DNA of 64,000 bases from Carettochelys insculpta (Eukaryota > Chordata > Testudines > Carettochelyidae): assembly GCF_033958435.1 (NCBI RefSeq), contig NC_134144.1, positions 9,232,010-9,296,009 of the forward strand. Reading direction: 5' to 3'. Made by a program: the position numbers and the translations under genes. Numbering within the stretch: position 1 is the stretch's first letter; each line of letters opens with the position of its first letter. Below the pieces are notes generated by a model. That model worked only from the letters and a program-made list of their open reading frames with translations, was not told the origin of the DNA and did no database searches. Positions 23,500 to 34,450 of this stretch are shown here, one piece after another.

Positions 23500-23992
23500 G
23501 CTCCTTATAAATGGCCTCCCTCTTCAAAGTGAAGGTGATGGAATCTTAGTGGTTCTCAGCTGTATTGTACTCATCCGGAGCAGAATGCTGGTTGATTCTG
23601 AGTACGGATGGAACAAAGTGAGTGGCATTTCAGTTTGGCTAATGCACTTTGAGTGTGCGTGTGCTCCAAAGACAGACTGATAGAAGCAGTGAAAAGCACG
23701 GCCAGTTCTAAGACCCAATCACCCTTTTGAGCCGGTAGTGTACATCTTTGCAAAGATTGCATTCATCGAGAAGAGTGCTTCGAACTGAATTTGATAAGTG
23801 CTGTATTTGTTTGTGGGTTTTTTTTGCCTTTGAAATTGTAGGGACGCTTAGAAAAAACAAATTACTACAATGATAAGTGTAGGTTGCAATAGAGTTAAAT
23901 TATTTTGTACCAAATTCTTCAGTACAATGGACAAGACTTGCTACAATAAAACCAAATGCTCTTCATTTCTTTGGTTCAGTGCCTTCTCAAGC
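23500..23992. other. Unassigned sequence
   Basis: No recognised feature between the Tigger-like element and the palindromic Penelope insertion. Confidence 0.45.
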
Positions 23993-24004
23993 ATGGATAG
24001 ATCT

Positions 24005-24097
24005 GTAACAGAGAGATAGCCGTGCTAGTCTATGTACTATCAAAACAAAAAAGCAGTCCAGTAGCACTTTAAAGTGCTACTGGACTGCTTTTTTTGT
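24005..24097. mobile_element. Minimal inverted Penelope unit with 12-bp target duplication
   Basis: Only 93 bp. The left arm is minus-strand Penelope 3' end with the full terminal extension (from GTAACAGAGAGATAGCCG), and the right arm is a 25-nt plus-strand copy. The arms meet at AGCACTTTAAAGTGCT and form a near-perfect hairpin. ATGGATAGATCT at 23993-24004 is repeated exactly at 24098-24109. Family: the 'CTACTGGACTGCTTTTTTG' subfamily, also seen at 34187-34437. Confidence 0.85.
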
Positions 24098-24897
24098 ATG
24101 GATAGATCTAGACTGCAATTGTCAGAGCAGAGTACTCCTGCTTTGCTCTTCCAGTAGCTTCTTTGAATCTCTTCAACACGGACAACTACGGAGTCCTGCA
24201 CTTGGGATGGAAGAATCCCAAGCATTGTTACAGGCTGGAGACCAACTGGTTAAGCAGCAGATCTGCAGAAAAGGACCTGGGAATTACAATGGATGCAAAG
24301 CCAGATATGAGTCAACAGCATGTTCTGGTAGCCAAGAAGGCTAATGGCATACTGGAAGTGCATTAGTAGGTGTGTTGCCAGCTGATCTTGGGAAGTGACT
24401 CTTCCCCTTTATTTGGCACTGGTGGCACCACACTTGGAATACTGCATCCACGGATGTGGACGCATTGTAGAGAGTACAAAAGTGAGCAACGAAAATGATT
24501 GGGGGGATGGAGCACATGACTTATAAAGAGAAGCTGAGGGATTTGGGCTTATTTAGTCTATAGAAGAGAAGAGTGAGGTGGGATTTGATAGTAACTTTCA
24601 ACTGCCTGAGGAGGGGGCATGTTCCAAAGTAGATGGAGAGAGGCTATTTTCAGTGGTTACAGATGACAGAACAAGGAGCAATGGTCTCAAGTTGAAGTGG
24701 GGGGAGGTCTAGCTTGGATATTAGGGAAAACAACTTCAGCAGGAGGGTGGAGAAGCAGCAGAATGGCTTGCCTGGGGAGGAGACAGAATCACCAACCTGA
24801 GCAAGGTGACAGGTATCAGAGGGGGTAGCTGTGTCAGTGTGTATCTGCAAAAACAATGAGAAGTCCTGTGGCACTTTATAGACCAACAGATTAATTG

Positions 24898-24935
24898 GAG
24901 CATAAGCTTTCGTGGGCAAAGACCCACTTCATCAG
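24898..24935 (-). ncRNA. Hammerhead-like motif in Penelope end (fully intact core)
   Basis: On the minus strand every core element is present: CTGATGA, GTGGG-TCTTTG-CCCAC as stem II, GAAA, and GC-TTAT-GC-TC. It is the cleanest of the nine in the window. Stem I is still weak, so a dimer or a longer flank may be needed for folding. Confidence 0.75.
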
Positions 24936-25142
24936 ATGCATGTCAGATACTGTGGTCCACCACTCCCTGGCCCCACTGTGGGGTGCAGCTCTCCAGCCCC
25001 CGCCATGGATCCCTGGCCCACCCAGGGGCTGCTGCACCCCCAGCCCTGGCTTTGGTCTGGCACTCCTCAGCCCCACCACAGGACACCTCTCTCCAGTCCC
25101 ACCAGAGCTGGAGATTGGCGGACCATGGCCAGGGCCAGGGAG

Positions 25143-25180
25143 CTGACAAAGCGGGTCTTTGCCCACCAAAGCTTATGCTC
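25143..25180 (+). ncRNA. Hammerhead-like motif in Penelope end (decayed)
   Basis: CTGACAA replaces CTGANGA, and CAAA replaces GAAA. The first change looks like CpG decay of CTGACGA. Stem II (GGG/CCC) and GC-TTAT-GC-TC are retained. Confidence 0.55.
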
Positions 25181-25374
25181 CAATAAATGTGTTAGCCTAT
25201 AAGATACCACAGGACTTCTCATTGTTTCTCCAACCCTAGAGAAGTTAAGTCATGGCCTGAGAAAGTCCTGGCTGGGATGATTTAATTGGGATTGGTCCTG
25301 CTTTGAGCAGGGGGTTGGACTCAGTGACCCTGAGGTCTCTTTCATCCCTGTGATTCTATGAATCTGTGCTCTTT

Positions 25375-26500
25375 TCTGAATGATGACTACTAACTTATCC
25401 AATAACAGTAAAACAAAAGCACATGTTCTTCAGTAATCAGTACGGTGCTCTTTCAGCACAGTAACTGCAGCATGAGTTCATTTATGGGAAATGACTTGTG
25501 GCCTTTTGATCTATCACAGAATATCTTTAAACTTCCAAGGTCACATCCAACAAATGGACTCAAATACCCCAGAAAAGGTGTTGTATCCACACTACCTTCT
25601 TTTTTCAGGAAAAGAGAGAGTCCTGTCTTTATTATTTCCCTCTCTGCCCCATCTAGGACAGTCTTCAAATGACTTTGCATAGTACTGCAATCAAAATTAT
25701 GCTAGAGAGTGAGTCACATACCAGTTTTATGCAGCTCCTAGCCTGGGTTATTGTGCTCGTAACACTAACTCATGAAATACGTGTTACCATTGTCTTGTAT
25801 GACTAGAGATCAGATTTGATGACCGCTATGGGTTCTGTTTGGCCTTGAAATCTGATTCTATTGGAGGTAAATTAAATGGGTGTAGTTTTAAGATTCTGCC
25901 TGTAGAAAACCCTGTATATCAAATTCAAAACAGGATATAAAATGTCCCTGATCTCATGCACAACTATAGCTGGTTCAAAACAAGAACCAGGTAGTGAGTA
26001 GCTGTGCCCATGGGCAGGCTGACACTTATGTTTATAGCAAGAGTCTGCGCCCAAGAAGCCTGCATCTTTCCTTTGGATCTCTTGGTGGCTATGCGCCATG
26101 CTGAAAAAGATTGGTGTCCAGGGAAATATTGTACAGGTCTCCAATGTGTTTGTAAGCTTAGCAAAATACTGACAAACTCTCTGCAAAAGCAAAGAGCACA
26201 TTGGCCTTGGGCCCAAAACTTCTCTACATCTCTTCCCAAGGCTTAATTAATTATGAATATGAAGAACATAGCAGCTGGATGCTGTGCAGCTAATATTTGC
26301 TGATACTGAAAGTCAAGTGGGTCCCAAGAGATGCTTAGCTCTCCTTAATAAACTGTTTGCTGAAGGAAAGTAACAGGAAGTTTCATTCTGAATTTAGTGG
26401 TCCTAGCTCTTACCACTTAGACACAGAAACTCTCTCGAATATATAGTAGATTCTGATGTTCTGCATCCCTTCTGTGTAGTGACTGAGGTCTCTTTATGCT
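25375..26500. other. Unassigned sequence
   Basis: No recognised repeat or coding signal. Confidence 0.45.
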
Positions 26501-26503
26501 TTA

Positions 26504-26787
26504 GGCCTGGTCTACACTAGGGATCAAAGTGGATCCCAGATACACAATTATAGCCACCCCATTTGTGTAGCTAGAATCCACGTAGCAGGATCAACTTTCT
26601 TCCCTGGTGTATACTGGGCCTTTTTGGGCTCACACCGACATTCCTTACTCCGCGCAGCAGTGTAGAGTGCCAACGTCAACAGGCGAGCCCACACAGATTG
26701 ATTTTGCCATGTCTTTACACGTGACAAAATCGATCCATGGAAAGTTGATCGCAGCGCACTGAGCCCCTGGTAAGTGTCGACATACCC
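26504..26787. mobile_element. Harbinger-type MITE, TTA duplication
   Basis: Left end GGCCTGGTCTACACTAG, right end GTCGACATACCC. TTA lies on both sides (26501-26503 and 26788-26790). At 284 bp it has no coding capacity and must have depended on a transposase in trans. The end sequence is the one used by turtle Harbinger elements. Confidence 0.8.
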
Positions 26788-26790
26788 TTA

Positions 26791-27530
26791 GTGACCAATC
26801 AGAGGCTTTGTTCAGATAGTACTTTGCTTTGATCTGTCCTGCTTTTGCCATCAAGACAAAGATCCACTGAGTTCTGCACATCCAGCTATGTATGTGCCAT
26901 GGTAAGATCGGTAAGACCCAATCAGTGGTAAAAGAACATTAGTGGAGAAATTGCAGCATTCACAGCTGACCAGAAAATGTGTACTGTGCAGTAAAGATAT
27001 ATAAGCTGTACACCTCGATGGCAGAGCTACAGGAGAGCGGCCAAATGATCTTTCTGTCCCATATAAAACTCCCAGCATTTTGGAGCAGAACCCCTGACTT
27101 TGGTTTCTCTTTCTGACCCTGCCAAAAACTCCACCTTCCAACCAGCAGCACCATTCCACTCTAATGTAGTTGTCCTTTGCTCCAGGCCCTACATGTGAGC
27201 AGGGCTGCCTGGCAGAAAGAAAGACGACAGAACCATTTGTATAGCAGGAACACAGGATATGAGGGTGATGTTTCCTGCTGGAACACAGATGGAGTCCAGT
27301 GGGTGAAAGTGAACAGGTTATGAGGGAAGCGACAGTTTCAGCAATTCTGGCCTGGGCAGAGAGAAGGTACATAGGTTAGTGAGGTGTTTTGGGGAATTGC
27401 TGTGAAAGGGGTTTCTCTCACTGTCAACCTGCACAGTATTTGAAGGAAATTTTCTATATTTAAATGTGCAGACATTTAGTCACAGACTAAACACACTGCT
27501 TTATGCAGAGAGCACATTACTTAAAAACTA
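26791..27530. other. Unassigned sequence
   Basis: Nothing recognised; the long minus-strand frame near 26.85-27.37 kb has no familiar motif. Confidence 0.45.
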
Positions 27531-27534
27531 GTTG

Positions 27535-27911
27535 CAGGTTCAAATTCCCTCTTCCAGCACTCTGTTGTCTGGCAACATCCTTAGGACACTGGATGTTGCT
27601 GGCCAGAGACCAGCTGCAGCTGGCAGCCCGTGGCTAGGAGCTGGCTGGGGCATGGAGCCCTGCTGGCAGCAGCTCCAGCCAGAGGGAAGCTGGCAGCCCC
27701 ATGGATGGGAGCTGGCTAGGCTCAGCACCTCGGCTGGCTCTCACCCCCAGGACTCCTGCCAGATGGTGAGGAGCCCAGCAGCCCTGTGGTGAAGCCCTGT
27801 GGGAGTGGGCCCCCTCTTCAGGCCTCCAGCCTGACCTCCCCTCGTCCGGCAAATCCCCGTATCCGGTACCACTCAGGTCCTGAGGGTGCTGAACGAGGGA
27901 GGTACAACCTG
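27535..27911. mobile_element. Tigger-like non-autonomous element
   Basis: Left end CAGGTTCAAATTCCC and right end GAGGGAGGTACAACCTG are inverted repeats. TA follows the right end at 27912-27913; the left flank reads TG, probably mutated TA. The core (27600-27830) is GC-rich with a CTGGCAGCC repeat theme. Confidence 0.7.
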
Positions 27912-27914
27912 TAA

Positions 27915-30715
27915 TGGGTTTGGGCAGCGGGAGTATGAAACTTAAAACCTCCTTATATCTAGAACTCTACTTTATGCAGGGGCAGGGAATGGCAAGCACC
28001 AAGAAGCAACTATTGTGTCATGATATCCCAGGATATCATGATATCATTTCTCAGCAGTGGGGTAACCCTTTGCTGGCCCTTTGAGTCAGATTCCAGGCTG
28101 CCTTGCACTGCGAATGCAAAGTAAAATAGTCTCATGGTATCAAGATCTAGTCTGCTGTGGTCCTTAACTGCACCACAAAATGGTTTCCAGGCTTTATGTA
28201 AGCTGTCATTGCCTAGGGAATGTAGCATAGAGAAGACTCTCTCTTTATCATAAAGGACAGATGCACTGTGAATGAGCATGAGTGCGTGTTCTAGCTCCAG
28301 GAAATGAACTGTTTGTGCAAAGGCAGAGCTCAGGTAGTCAAGCCATCTGAGACCAAAAAAAGGAGATGCATGTAGGTGTGTTGGGATTAGCTCACTGGAC
28401 TTTTAACACCAAGAAACTCTTAGTGCCAACTCGCAAGGCGCACAGGTGGGGTGCATAGGGGTTACAGCAATTTCTTGAGTGACATTGCAGTGTAGCTCAT
28501 CACATGGGGTCTCTAAAAAGGCCATGTCACTCTGGTCATTAATAGCCATGTGAAATGGATGGACAGATACAACCGGGGTGAGTGACAAGCAAAAGTTAAT
28601 GGGAGCTATGAGCAGCTGAGTCTGTGGACACAGAGGTAAATAATTATCTGGTGGCCTCCCAGGGGCTAACCCTGACAAACGGTGTCTGGCCCACTGGCCA
28701 CTTATTGGCCACCACTGAGATACTATGCAAGGCATTACATAAACTGGATGAAAGTAAGTTCTTAGTCTGTCTGGAGACTGGTGACCGACAAAAGGTGAAA
28801 AACAGATTTTCAGTCAAACAGGATACGTTTAGCAGGCTGGCTGTTCACATGGGAATCACATACATGATGCTCGCATCACCAGTCTGGAGTGAATGCTGAC
28901 GACAAATTACAAACACTTCAAAGAAAGAAAAATAACCAGGAAAAAGCAAACAGGATGGAGAAAAACCTTATTCCAAGGTGGACGTTGAGTATATTTGGGG
29001 AAAGAAAGTTGAGCATCCCTCGCCTAGGAAGGAAATGGAGAATGAACTGGCTTTGTGAAACTGGAATCTCAACCAGGCCTGTCTGGAAACACTAGAGAGA
29101 ATTTCATGTAAAGATAAGCTTCTTTAGACAAGAGGGTGACTTGTTAATTCCGTTTAGCCTCTCGAAAGCATGTGCTGATTTTTGTACTACATATAACAAT
29201 TTTTTCCCAATATTTTGACTTCCCGCTAAATATCCCTGATCAGCGTGAAAAAGCAAGGGTCAATTCATTGTCAAAGTGCTGTGGTGTTCTGCAGCTCATG
29301 GCCCTCAGCTCAACATCATCAGCTGGTGGGAACAGCAGGCCAGGTAATTTCCTGTTCTCAGTGGTTAACGGGATGGACAGTGCAGGGAATGTTACATGGA
29401 AATGGGGATCGGTGTGTGTCTTTTGCCAGCTGTTAAGAGAGGCTGCAGCCAAGAAGGCAGTGCTTGTGCTTCTATGGGTGGGTCATTTCCACAGCTGGCA
29501 CAGACAAGACTTCCTCACTCTAAAAGCTGGTGTGTAATGAGGTGCCTCGCAATCCCAGATAACTCCCCGGGGAACCCCACAGTTAGGTTTGTCTCAGCTG
29601 GCAAACAACTCTCCTCTCAACAAAAGCCAGAACGTTGCTTCCACCATCCCAGTGTGTAATCTGAACTTCAGAGCAAATGCGTGATTCAATTCCATTGCTT
29701 CAATGGAAGATATTAATGTGTTTGTACAGTTGAGTAAGATCTTACTCCATTCTAACTTTGTTATTCTCCCAAAAATTTCACTAGGTATATGCTCCTGCAT
29801 TTGGAGATAAAAGTGTACTTTTTGCTAGCCTGGTAGTCTAATAATAATATGCCACCGCTACAAGCACTTAAACAAAATGTATTCTGACCAGTTTGGTTTC
29901 TGGTAATACATGGCCATATGAGTGTGTCTTGTTGATGAAGCTCTGTAGCTAAAATAAAAATAAAATCAAAAAATAAAAAAGGGTTTAAAAAAAAACACCC
30001 AGTTTTTTTTTTTTTCTTTAATTGCATTTCTTACTGTATTGTAATTTCTGGATGGAATTTTGGCTGTCTGGACTTTAATTTGAACTCAGTGTGTCCTGCA
30101 GAGCACTCATGTAACCTGTAATGAAATGAAGCACTAATTACTAGAGGACAGATGCAGTCTTTCTTAATTTAATTTCCTGAATGGTCAAATGAATGTAGCC
30201 CTTCAGACTACCTGAATGCATGCTAAGCAGGCCACAAAGAACGGCCTGCATCAGAAAGAAAGAGCTGGAGCTGCTTACTAAGTGCAGAGTTGAAAAAAGC
30301 AGTTTTGAGCAACCACCAGGAGCTGAGGGTCTGGGATCTCTCACATGGCAAACCTGAGTAAATGTAATCCCAACATAAAACTGTCCTCCTCTGCGAGTTT
30401 CCCAGCGTTTACCACCACAACCTCAATGCTATCGGGGGCACAGGTGCAGCCATACCTATTCTCAGCCACACACGCTGCAAGTCACTCAACTGTGCCAGAT
30501 GGGTTGAGGTTGAGATGCAGAGCTAGGTACCTTCAGCTTGCTGAAGGCACTGTAACCACTGTCTGTTCGCTAATCTCCCAAATGGTTTTTAGTCAAGTTC
30601 CACAGGCCTGAGCCTCTGTGGTACAGGAGGAGAGCTCTGCGACAGACAAGTAATCACCAGTTTGTATCTTGTTCTGAGTAACAACAAAAGAGGGCTCCCA
30701 TTCTGATCTTACTAA
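27915..30715. other. Unassigned sequence
   Basis: About 2.8 kb without a gene or repeat that I recognise. It contains a short perfect palindrome at 28020-28039 and an A-rich/T-rich pair at 29940-30020. Confidence 0.4.
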
Positions 30716-30719
30716 ACTA

Positions 30720-31001
30720 CAAGTTGAACCTCCCTCATCTGGAACTCTCTTGTCTGGCAACATCTGTAATCCGGCATGATTTTATCATGGCTGTGATCGA
30801 ATTTCCCGAGGTCCCATAAAGTTTGTTTCCAGCCTCCAGTCCTGGCTCTCTGTGTTCTGTGCTGTTCCTTAGCTGTAATGTACCCCTACGTGTCTTCTAA
30901 GAGCACAGTAAGCAGTGGAAGTGTTGGTAACGCTGCCAGACATTTTTCTCATCTGGCACTAGTCAGGTCTCTAAGGTGCTGAATGAGACACATTCAACCT
31001 G
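30720..31001. mobile_element. Tigger-like non-autonomous element, TA duplication
   Basis: Left end CAAGTTGAACCTCCCTCATC, right end GACACATTCAACCTG, with TA at 30718-30719 and 31002-31003. The sub-terminal phrase CTGGCAACATCTGTAATCC is shared with the copy at 27535. Tc1/mariner-superfamily elements duplicate TA on insertion, which fits. Confidence 0.78.
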
Positions 31002-31004
31002 TAG

Positions 31005-31800
31005 GTCCTTCTTAAAGCACTTCTTTACCTAGGTGACATAACTGCAGTTTAGCATCCAGGCCGTATGTACACAAACTGGCTTCCTGATGCTGTCTCCAAA
31101 CTTCTCTCCTGCAAGCTGCACTCCTCCCTGAAAGTCCCACGTAGGTTGCTACATCGTGCAGCACAACCATTTGGGATATCTCGGAACGAAAGGAAGGGAG
31201 CCAATCCAAAGCATAACCGAGGTACGTAACACAGAAATATTAAGACCTCATGATCAATGGTACTGAAGGAAGCTTACAAATCCTGTGGCTAGGATTCCGA
31301 TTTACAATCCAAGGGCTGTAGATGACTATGTTGGCAGAAAACTTGTGGAAACAGAGACAATGGCAACGTTGCGGCTGAGTAGCAGATGTGCTTTCTCTAG
31401 CTGAGGATGGACTAATCTGCCCACAGTGGCCCCAAGATGGCCCCCTAGCCTCTGTCTTTTCTTCTGGGACTGCAGTGGCCAATGGTGAACCAAGGAAAGC
31501 TCTTGTGATGGTCCACCCAGCCCACTACATCATGCCAATGAGGATTAGTTAAAATCACCAATCTCTGAAAATGAGAAGCCAGTTGTACGTGTGTGTGTGT
31601 GTGTTCATTCAGAGTCTGGGGCTATGTAGAGACTGTACTTGGGTGGGTATGCAGTTGTGTTGGTATGCTTGCTTTGGCCTGCATTCTCTCCTGGAGGTGG
31701 GAGTGGAGGGGCAGCAGGTCTTTTCTGGTAGAGGTTGGTGAGAAATCCAAACAATGGCTACTTCAAGTTGCACCTCTCTCCAACTCCCTTTTTTTTTGGT
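31005..31800. other. Unassigned; short (GT)n at 31589-31604
   Basis: No gene or transposon recognised apart from a 16-bp GT microsatellite. Confidence 0.45.
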
Positions 31801-31805
31801 CTGTT

Positions 31806-32372
31806 GGGCTACACTACAGTTATTTTGAAACAACAGAGCTGTCATCTAAATGACACACATGCTATTTCAAAATAAATAGAGGGCATGTTATTCCAAACTG
31901 GTAACCCACAAAGGCCATGTCTACACTAGCCCAAAAATTTCGAAATGGCCACGCAAATGGCCATTTTGAAGTTTACTAATGAAGCTCTGAAATACATATT
32001 CAGCACCTCATTTGAATGCTGGCAGCCACGGCACTTTTGTCAATTTCAAAGTGCCGCGGCTGCCGGCATTCTAATGAGGCGCTAAATTTGTATTTCCGCG
32101 CTTCATTAGTAAACTTCGAATTGGCCATTTCAAAGTTTTGGGCTAGTGTAGATGTAGCCAAAGTGAGAGGAATAATGCCTATTTCAAAATTGCTATTTTG
32201 AAATAGGTACTGTTGAAACACGGAATAGTGCTATTTTGAAGTGAGCCATACTCGGCTCCCATGGTGCTATTTTGAAATAAAGCTAGGGACCCAGAAATGC
32301 TATTTCAAAATGCGGGGGGTGCTAATTCAAAATGTGTATTAAATTCGACCCAATCTCCTAATGTAGGCATAG
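31806..32372. mobile_element. Harbinger-type MITE (TTTCAAAATA family), host of a nested MITE
   Basis: Begins GGGCTACACTACAG and ends TAATGTAGGCATAG. The interior repeats the word TATTTTGAAATA/TATTTCAAAATA many times, as does the sister copy at 51030-51371. Alignment with that sister shows that 31913-32159 is a later insertion between ACCCAC and GTGAGAGGAAT. Confidence 0.7.
31913..32159. mobile_element. Palindromic Harbinger-type MITE nested in another
   Basis: Ends GGCCATGTCTACACTAGCCC and GGGCTAGTGTAGATGTAGCC form long inverted repeats, and the whole 247 bp is close to a perfect palindrome with AATGCTGGCAGCC and GGCTGCCGGCATT near the centre. AAA lies on both sides (31910-31912 and 32160-32162), the duplicated target. 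The relative at 52513-52817 shares CAAATGGCCA blocks. Confidence 0.82.
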
Positions 32373-32374
32373 TT

Positions 32375-33170
32375 TTAGTGAGCTATTTTGTGGATAACAG
32401 CAAGTGGTGGGGTAGAAGCCCGATACAATCATAACTATTGCACAAAGGGAAGAGAGACTGACTTCTTCTGGTACCTGTCCACCCTACATGACACCTAATC
32501 CAGGTAACTATGTTGCCAATAGCAGCAGTAAAGCCTTTAATGCCACGGGTGCTCAGAGGCACTGGGGTGCAGAGTTAAAAACAGAATTTTTTTTTTTGAG
32601 CTCCTTTCGTTTTACCACCACATCCTAAATTCTAAGAAAGCCTGCAAAGGGCCATATGGCCTGATGCCTTTAACCAAAGCACTGTGCTGGGATAGTATCC
32701 AAAATCTAAGTTAAACACACACACATGCAGGTATTGCAACAGAATTAGTGGTGTCAGAAAAATACACGAAAGCCTGTTAACATGTGGAAGCTCACTCATT
32801 CAGTCGAGGAACAGTGGGCGGGATCCATTCAGTTGCAAAGTGTTATCCGATGGGTGTCAAAATATTGCTAGTAACTGCATGAAAATTGTGTATGTGCTGT
32901 AGTTGTCAATATCTATAGTCTTTCCTTGTGGACTTCTGCAAAGGACAGCACTGTCTCAGAAACCATGCTTTCTGTTGGCTTCCAGCTAAACTCTCTGCAA
33001 GCTATGTACATCTGACAAGCAGGGATACTAGTTTTCCACAAGGATAGAAACAGAATTCTCTGATTTAAAAAAAAAAAGTTAAAAGCCTGCATTTGTATGT
33101 AAGTAAAACGAAATGCTGAACTTTTGTTTTCCTCACAGCACTATATGTGGAACACAATGCTCAACTGATA
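32375..33170. other. Unassigned sequence
   Basis: No recognised element. Confidence 0.45.
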
Positions 33171-33172
33171 TA

Positions 33173-33395
33173 TGGTAGAACCCCACTTAACTGAGCCTCC
33201 TTTATCTGGCTCTCCATATTGACCAGCTGCCTGGGGTTGACAGTTATGGGCCTCCAGATGTCAGCCCCATATCCAAACCCCCCACATTTTAAAGTAAGGG
33301 ACAGAAAGCTCTTTGCCAATTATCCTGATTATCTCAATTTTGGTTATTCAATCTGGCCCTGGATCCTGTTAGATCAGATGAGTGGGGTTCCACTG
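33173..33395. mobile_element. Tigger-like non-autonomous element, 223 bp
   Basis: Left end TGGTAGAACCCCACTTAACT and right end (reverse complement) CAGTGGAACCCCACTCATCT form an inverted repeat. TA is at 33171-33172 and 33396-33397. Sub-terminal TATCTGGCTCTCC and its relatives are typical of small Tigger-like elements. No coding capacity. Confidence 0.75.
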
Positions 33396-33399
33396 TAAA

Positions 33400-34170
33400 T
33401 TTAAAGCACATTCAACAATCAACCACCAGAGGGGGAGGTTGCTCACATTTGAACAGGTGACACTGGTCCTTTCAGGAAAAATTTAGCTAATATATGTTTG
33501 TATTTTTTTCACAAAAGATATAAACTAAATATTCCCTGGAAAAAAGAGCAAATTGTGTGGGCTTTTTTCTAGGATCCCTGGTGATAAGCTGTTGGGCCAA
33601 AATGTGGTTGATTGTTTCACCATGTGTGTGGGGGGGTGCCTATAATTCCTACACCGCTTCTATCAGCATCAGTGTGCTACTGAACTATTTAGCAAAACCC
33701 TTTGAGATCTCATCTAGAACTATGATGGGGTTGGGAACTTGGTTAATTTTAGGAGCCACTCTGATGGCATGACACCAGTATGGAGAAGTCTCAAACATTG
33801 GGACAATTGTCTTTACATAACTCTTGGACTACGTCCCAGTGCAACACTCTGCCACAACCTGTGTGTATGAATTTTCACTTCCACAGAGGAAATATTGGAG
33901 AAAAATTAGCAATTTGAATTAAAAACAACCCCTACCCCCCAACTGCTACATGCCAGTACTCAACAGACTTTCCCATTCGCTTACGGCAAACACATGAGCA
34001 GTTGAACTTTACCACCATCAATATCCAGGAAAGATATTTCAACTTGGCCCCTGAAAGCAAATCCTGAATTGTAACCTGGGCTGTAATATTTATTTAAGTT
34101 CCAGTCAGTGAACGGAAGTCATCCCATATTTGCTGTGTAGCAACGTAGATTTCAAAGTCTGAAGATCAAG
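33400..34170. other. Unassigned sequence
   Basis: No feature recognised upstream of the Penelope cluster. Confidence 0.45.
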
Positions 34171-34245
34171 TACTCATCAGAAACCTATCAAAACAAAAAG
34201 GCAGTCCAGTAGCACTTTAAAGACTACCAAAATAATTTTTTTAGG

Positions 34246-34284
34246 TGGTGAGCTTCTGTGGGACAGACCCTCTTCTTCAGACCA
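34246..34284 (-). ncRNA. Hammerhead-like motif, second Penelope subfamily (decayed)
   Basis: On the minus strand: GGT-CTGAAGA, stem II GAGGGTCTGTCCCAC, CAGAAGC in place of CGAAAGC, then TCACC. GGT can pair with ACC as stem I. The core is altered in CTGAAGA and GAAA. Confidence 0.5.
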
Positions 34285-34303
34285 TGGTTGCTCACACCAT
34301 GGT

Positions 34304-34340
34304 CTGAAAAAGTGGGTCAGTCCCACGGAAGCTCACCACC
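34304..34340 (+). ncRNA. Hammerhead-like motif, second Penelope subfamily (decayed)
   Basis: GGT-CTGAAAA, GTGGG-TCAGT-CCCAC, GGAAGC, TCACC-ACC. The layout is as in the opposite arm, and the invariant GAAA reads GGAA. Expected inactive. Confidence 0.5.
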
Positions 34341-34450
34341 TAAAAAATTATTTTGGTAGTCTTTAAAGGGCTACTGGACTGCCTTTTTGTTTTGATAGAA
34401 GATAGACTAACACTGCTCTCTCTCTCTCTATTACTATTCATCAGAAACCT

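Larger units (their letters stand above)
24810..25232. mobile_element. Inverted Penelope pair around a foreign GC-rich spacer
   Basis: The left arm (24810-24945) is a minus-strand Penelope 3' end with its extension (from AGGTATCAGAGGGGGTAGC); the right arm (25143-25232) is plus strand and lacks it. Between them lie about 200 bp of GC-rich sequence like the core of the Tigger-like element at 22934-23498 (shared phrases CCTGGCTTTGGTCTG and GAGCTGGAGATTGGC). The CR1 flank is repeated at both sides in diverged form (ACCAACCTGAGCAAGGT and TCCAACCCTAGAGAAGTT), consistent with an old target duplication. Confidence 0.75.
24160..25372 (+). mobile_element. CR1 LINE 3' end, split by Penelope insertion
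   Basis: Sister of the copies at 9.9 and 44.3 kb: 'VLHLGWKNPKHCYRLETNWL' near 24190, 'SSRSAEKDLGITMDAKPDMS' near 24255, then frameshifted sequence to GCACATGACTTATAAAGAG near 24510 and GTGGGATTTGATAGTAAC. An inverted Penelope unit occupies about 24810-25232. CR1 resumes with AAGTTAAGTCATGGCCTGAG and ends at TGTGATTCTATGAATC near 25367. Confidence 0.87.
34187..34437. mobile_element. Inverted dimer of Penelope-like 3' units, 13-bp duplication
   Basis: A 251-bp insertion made of a minus arm (34187-34285) and a plus arm (34295-34437), joined at TTGCTCAC with ACCATGGTCTGA on either side. The plus arm has the full extension (AGATAGACTAACACTGC and a CT run), the minus arm lacks it. TCATCAGAAACCT is present exactly at 34174-34186 and at 34438-34450. 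Same subfamily as 24005-24097 but with the hammerhead-bearing part kept. Confidence 0.85.
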
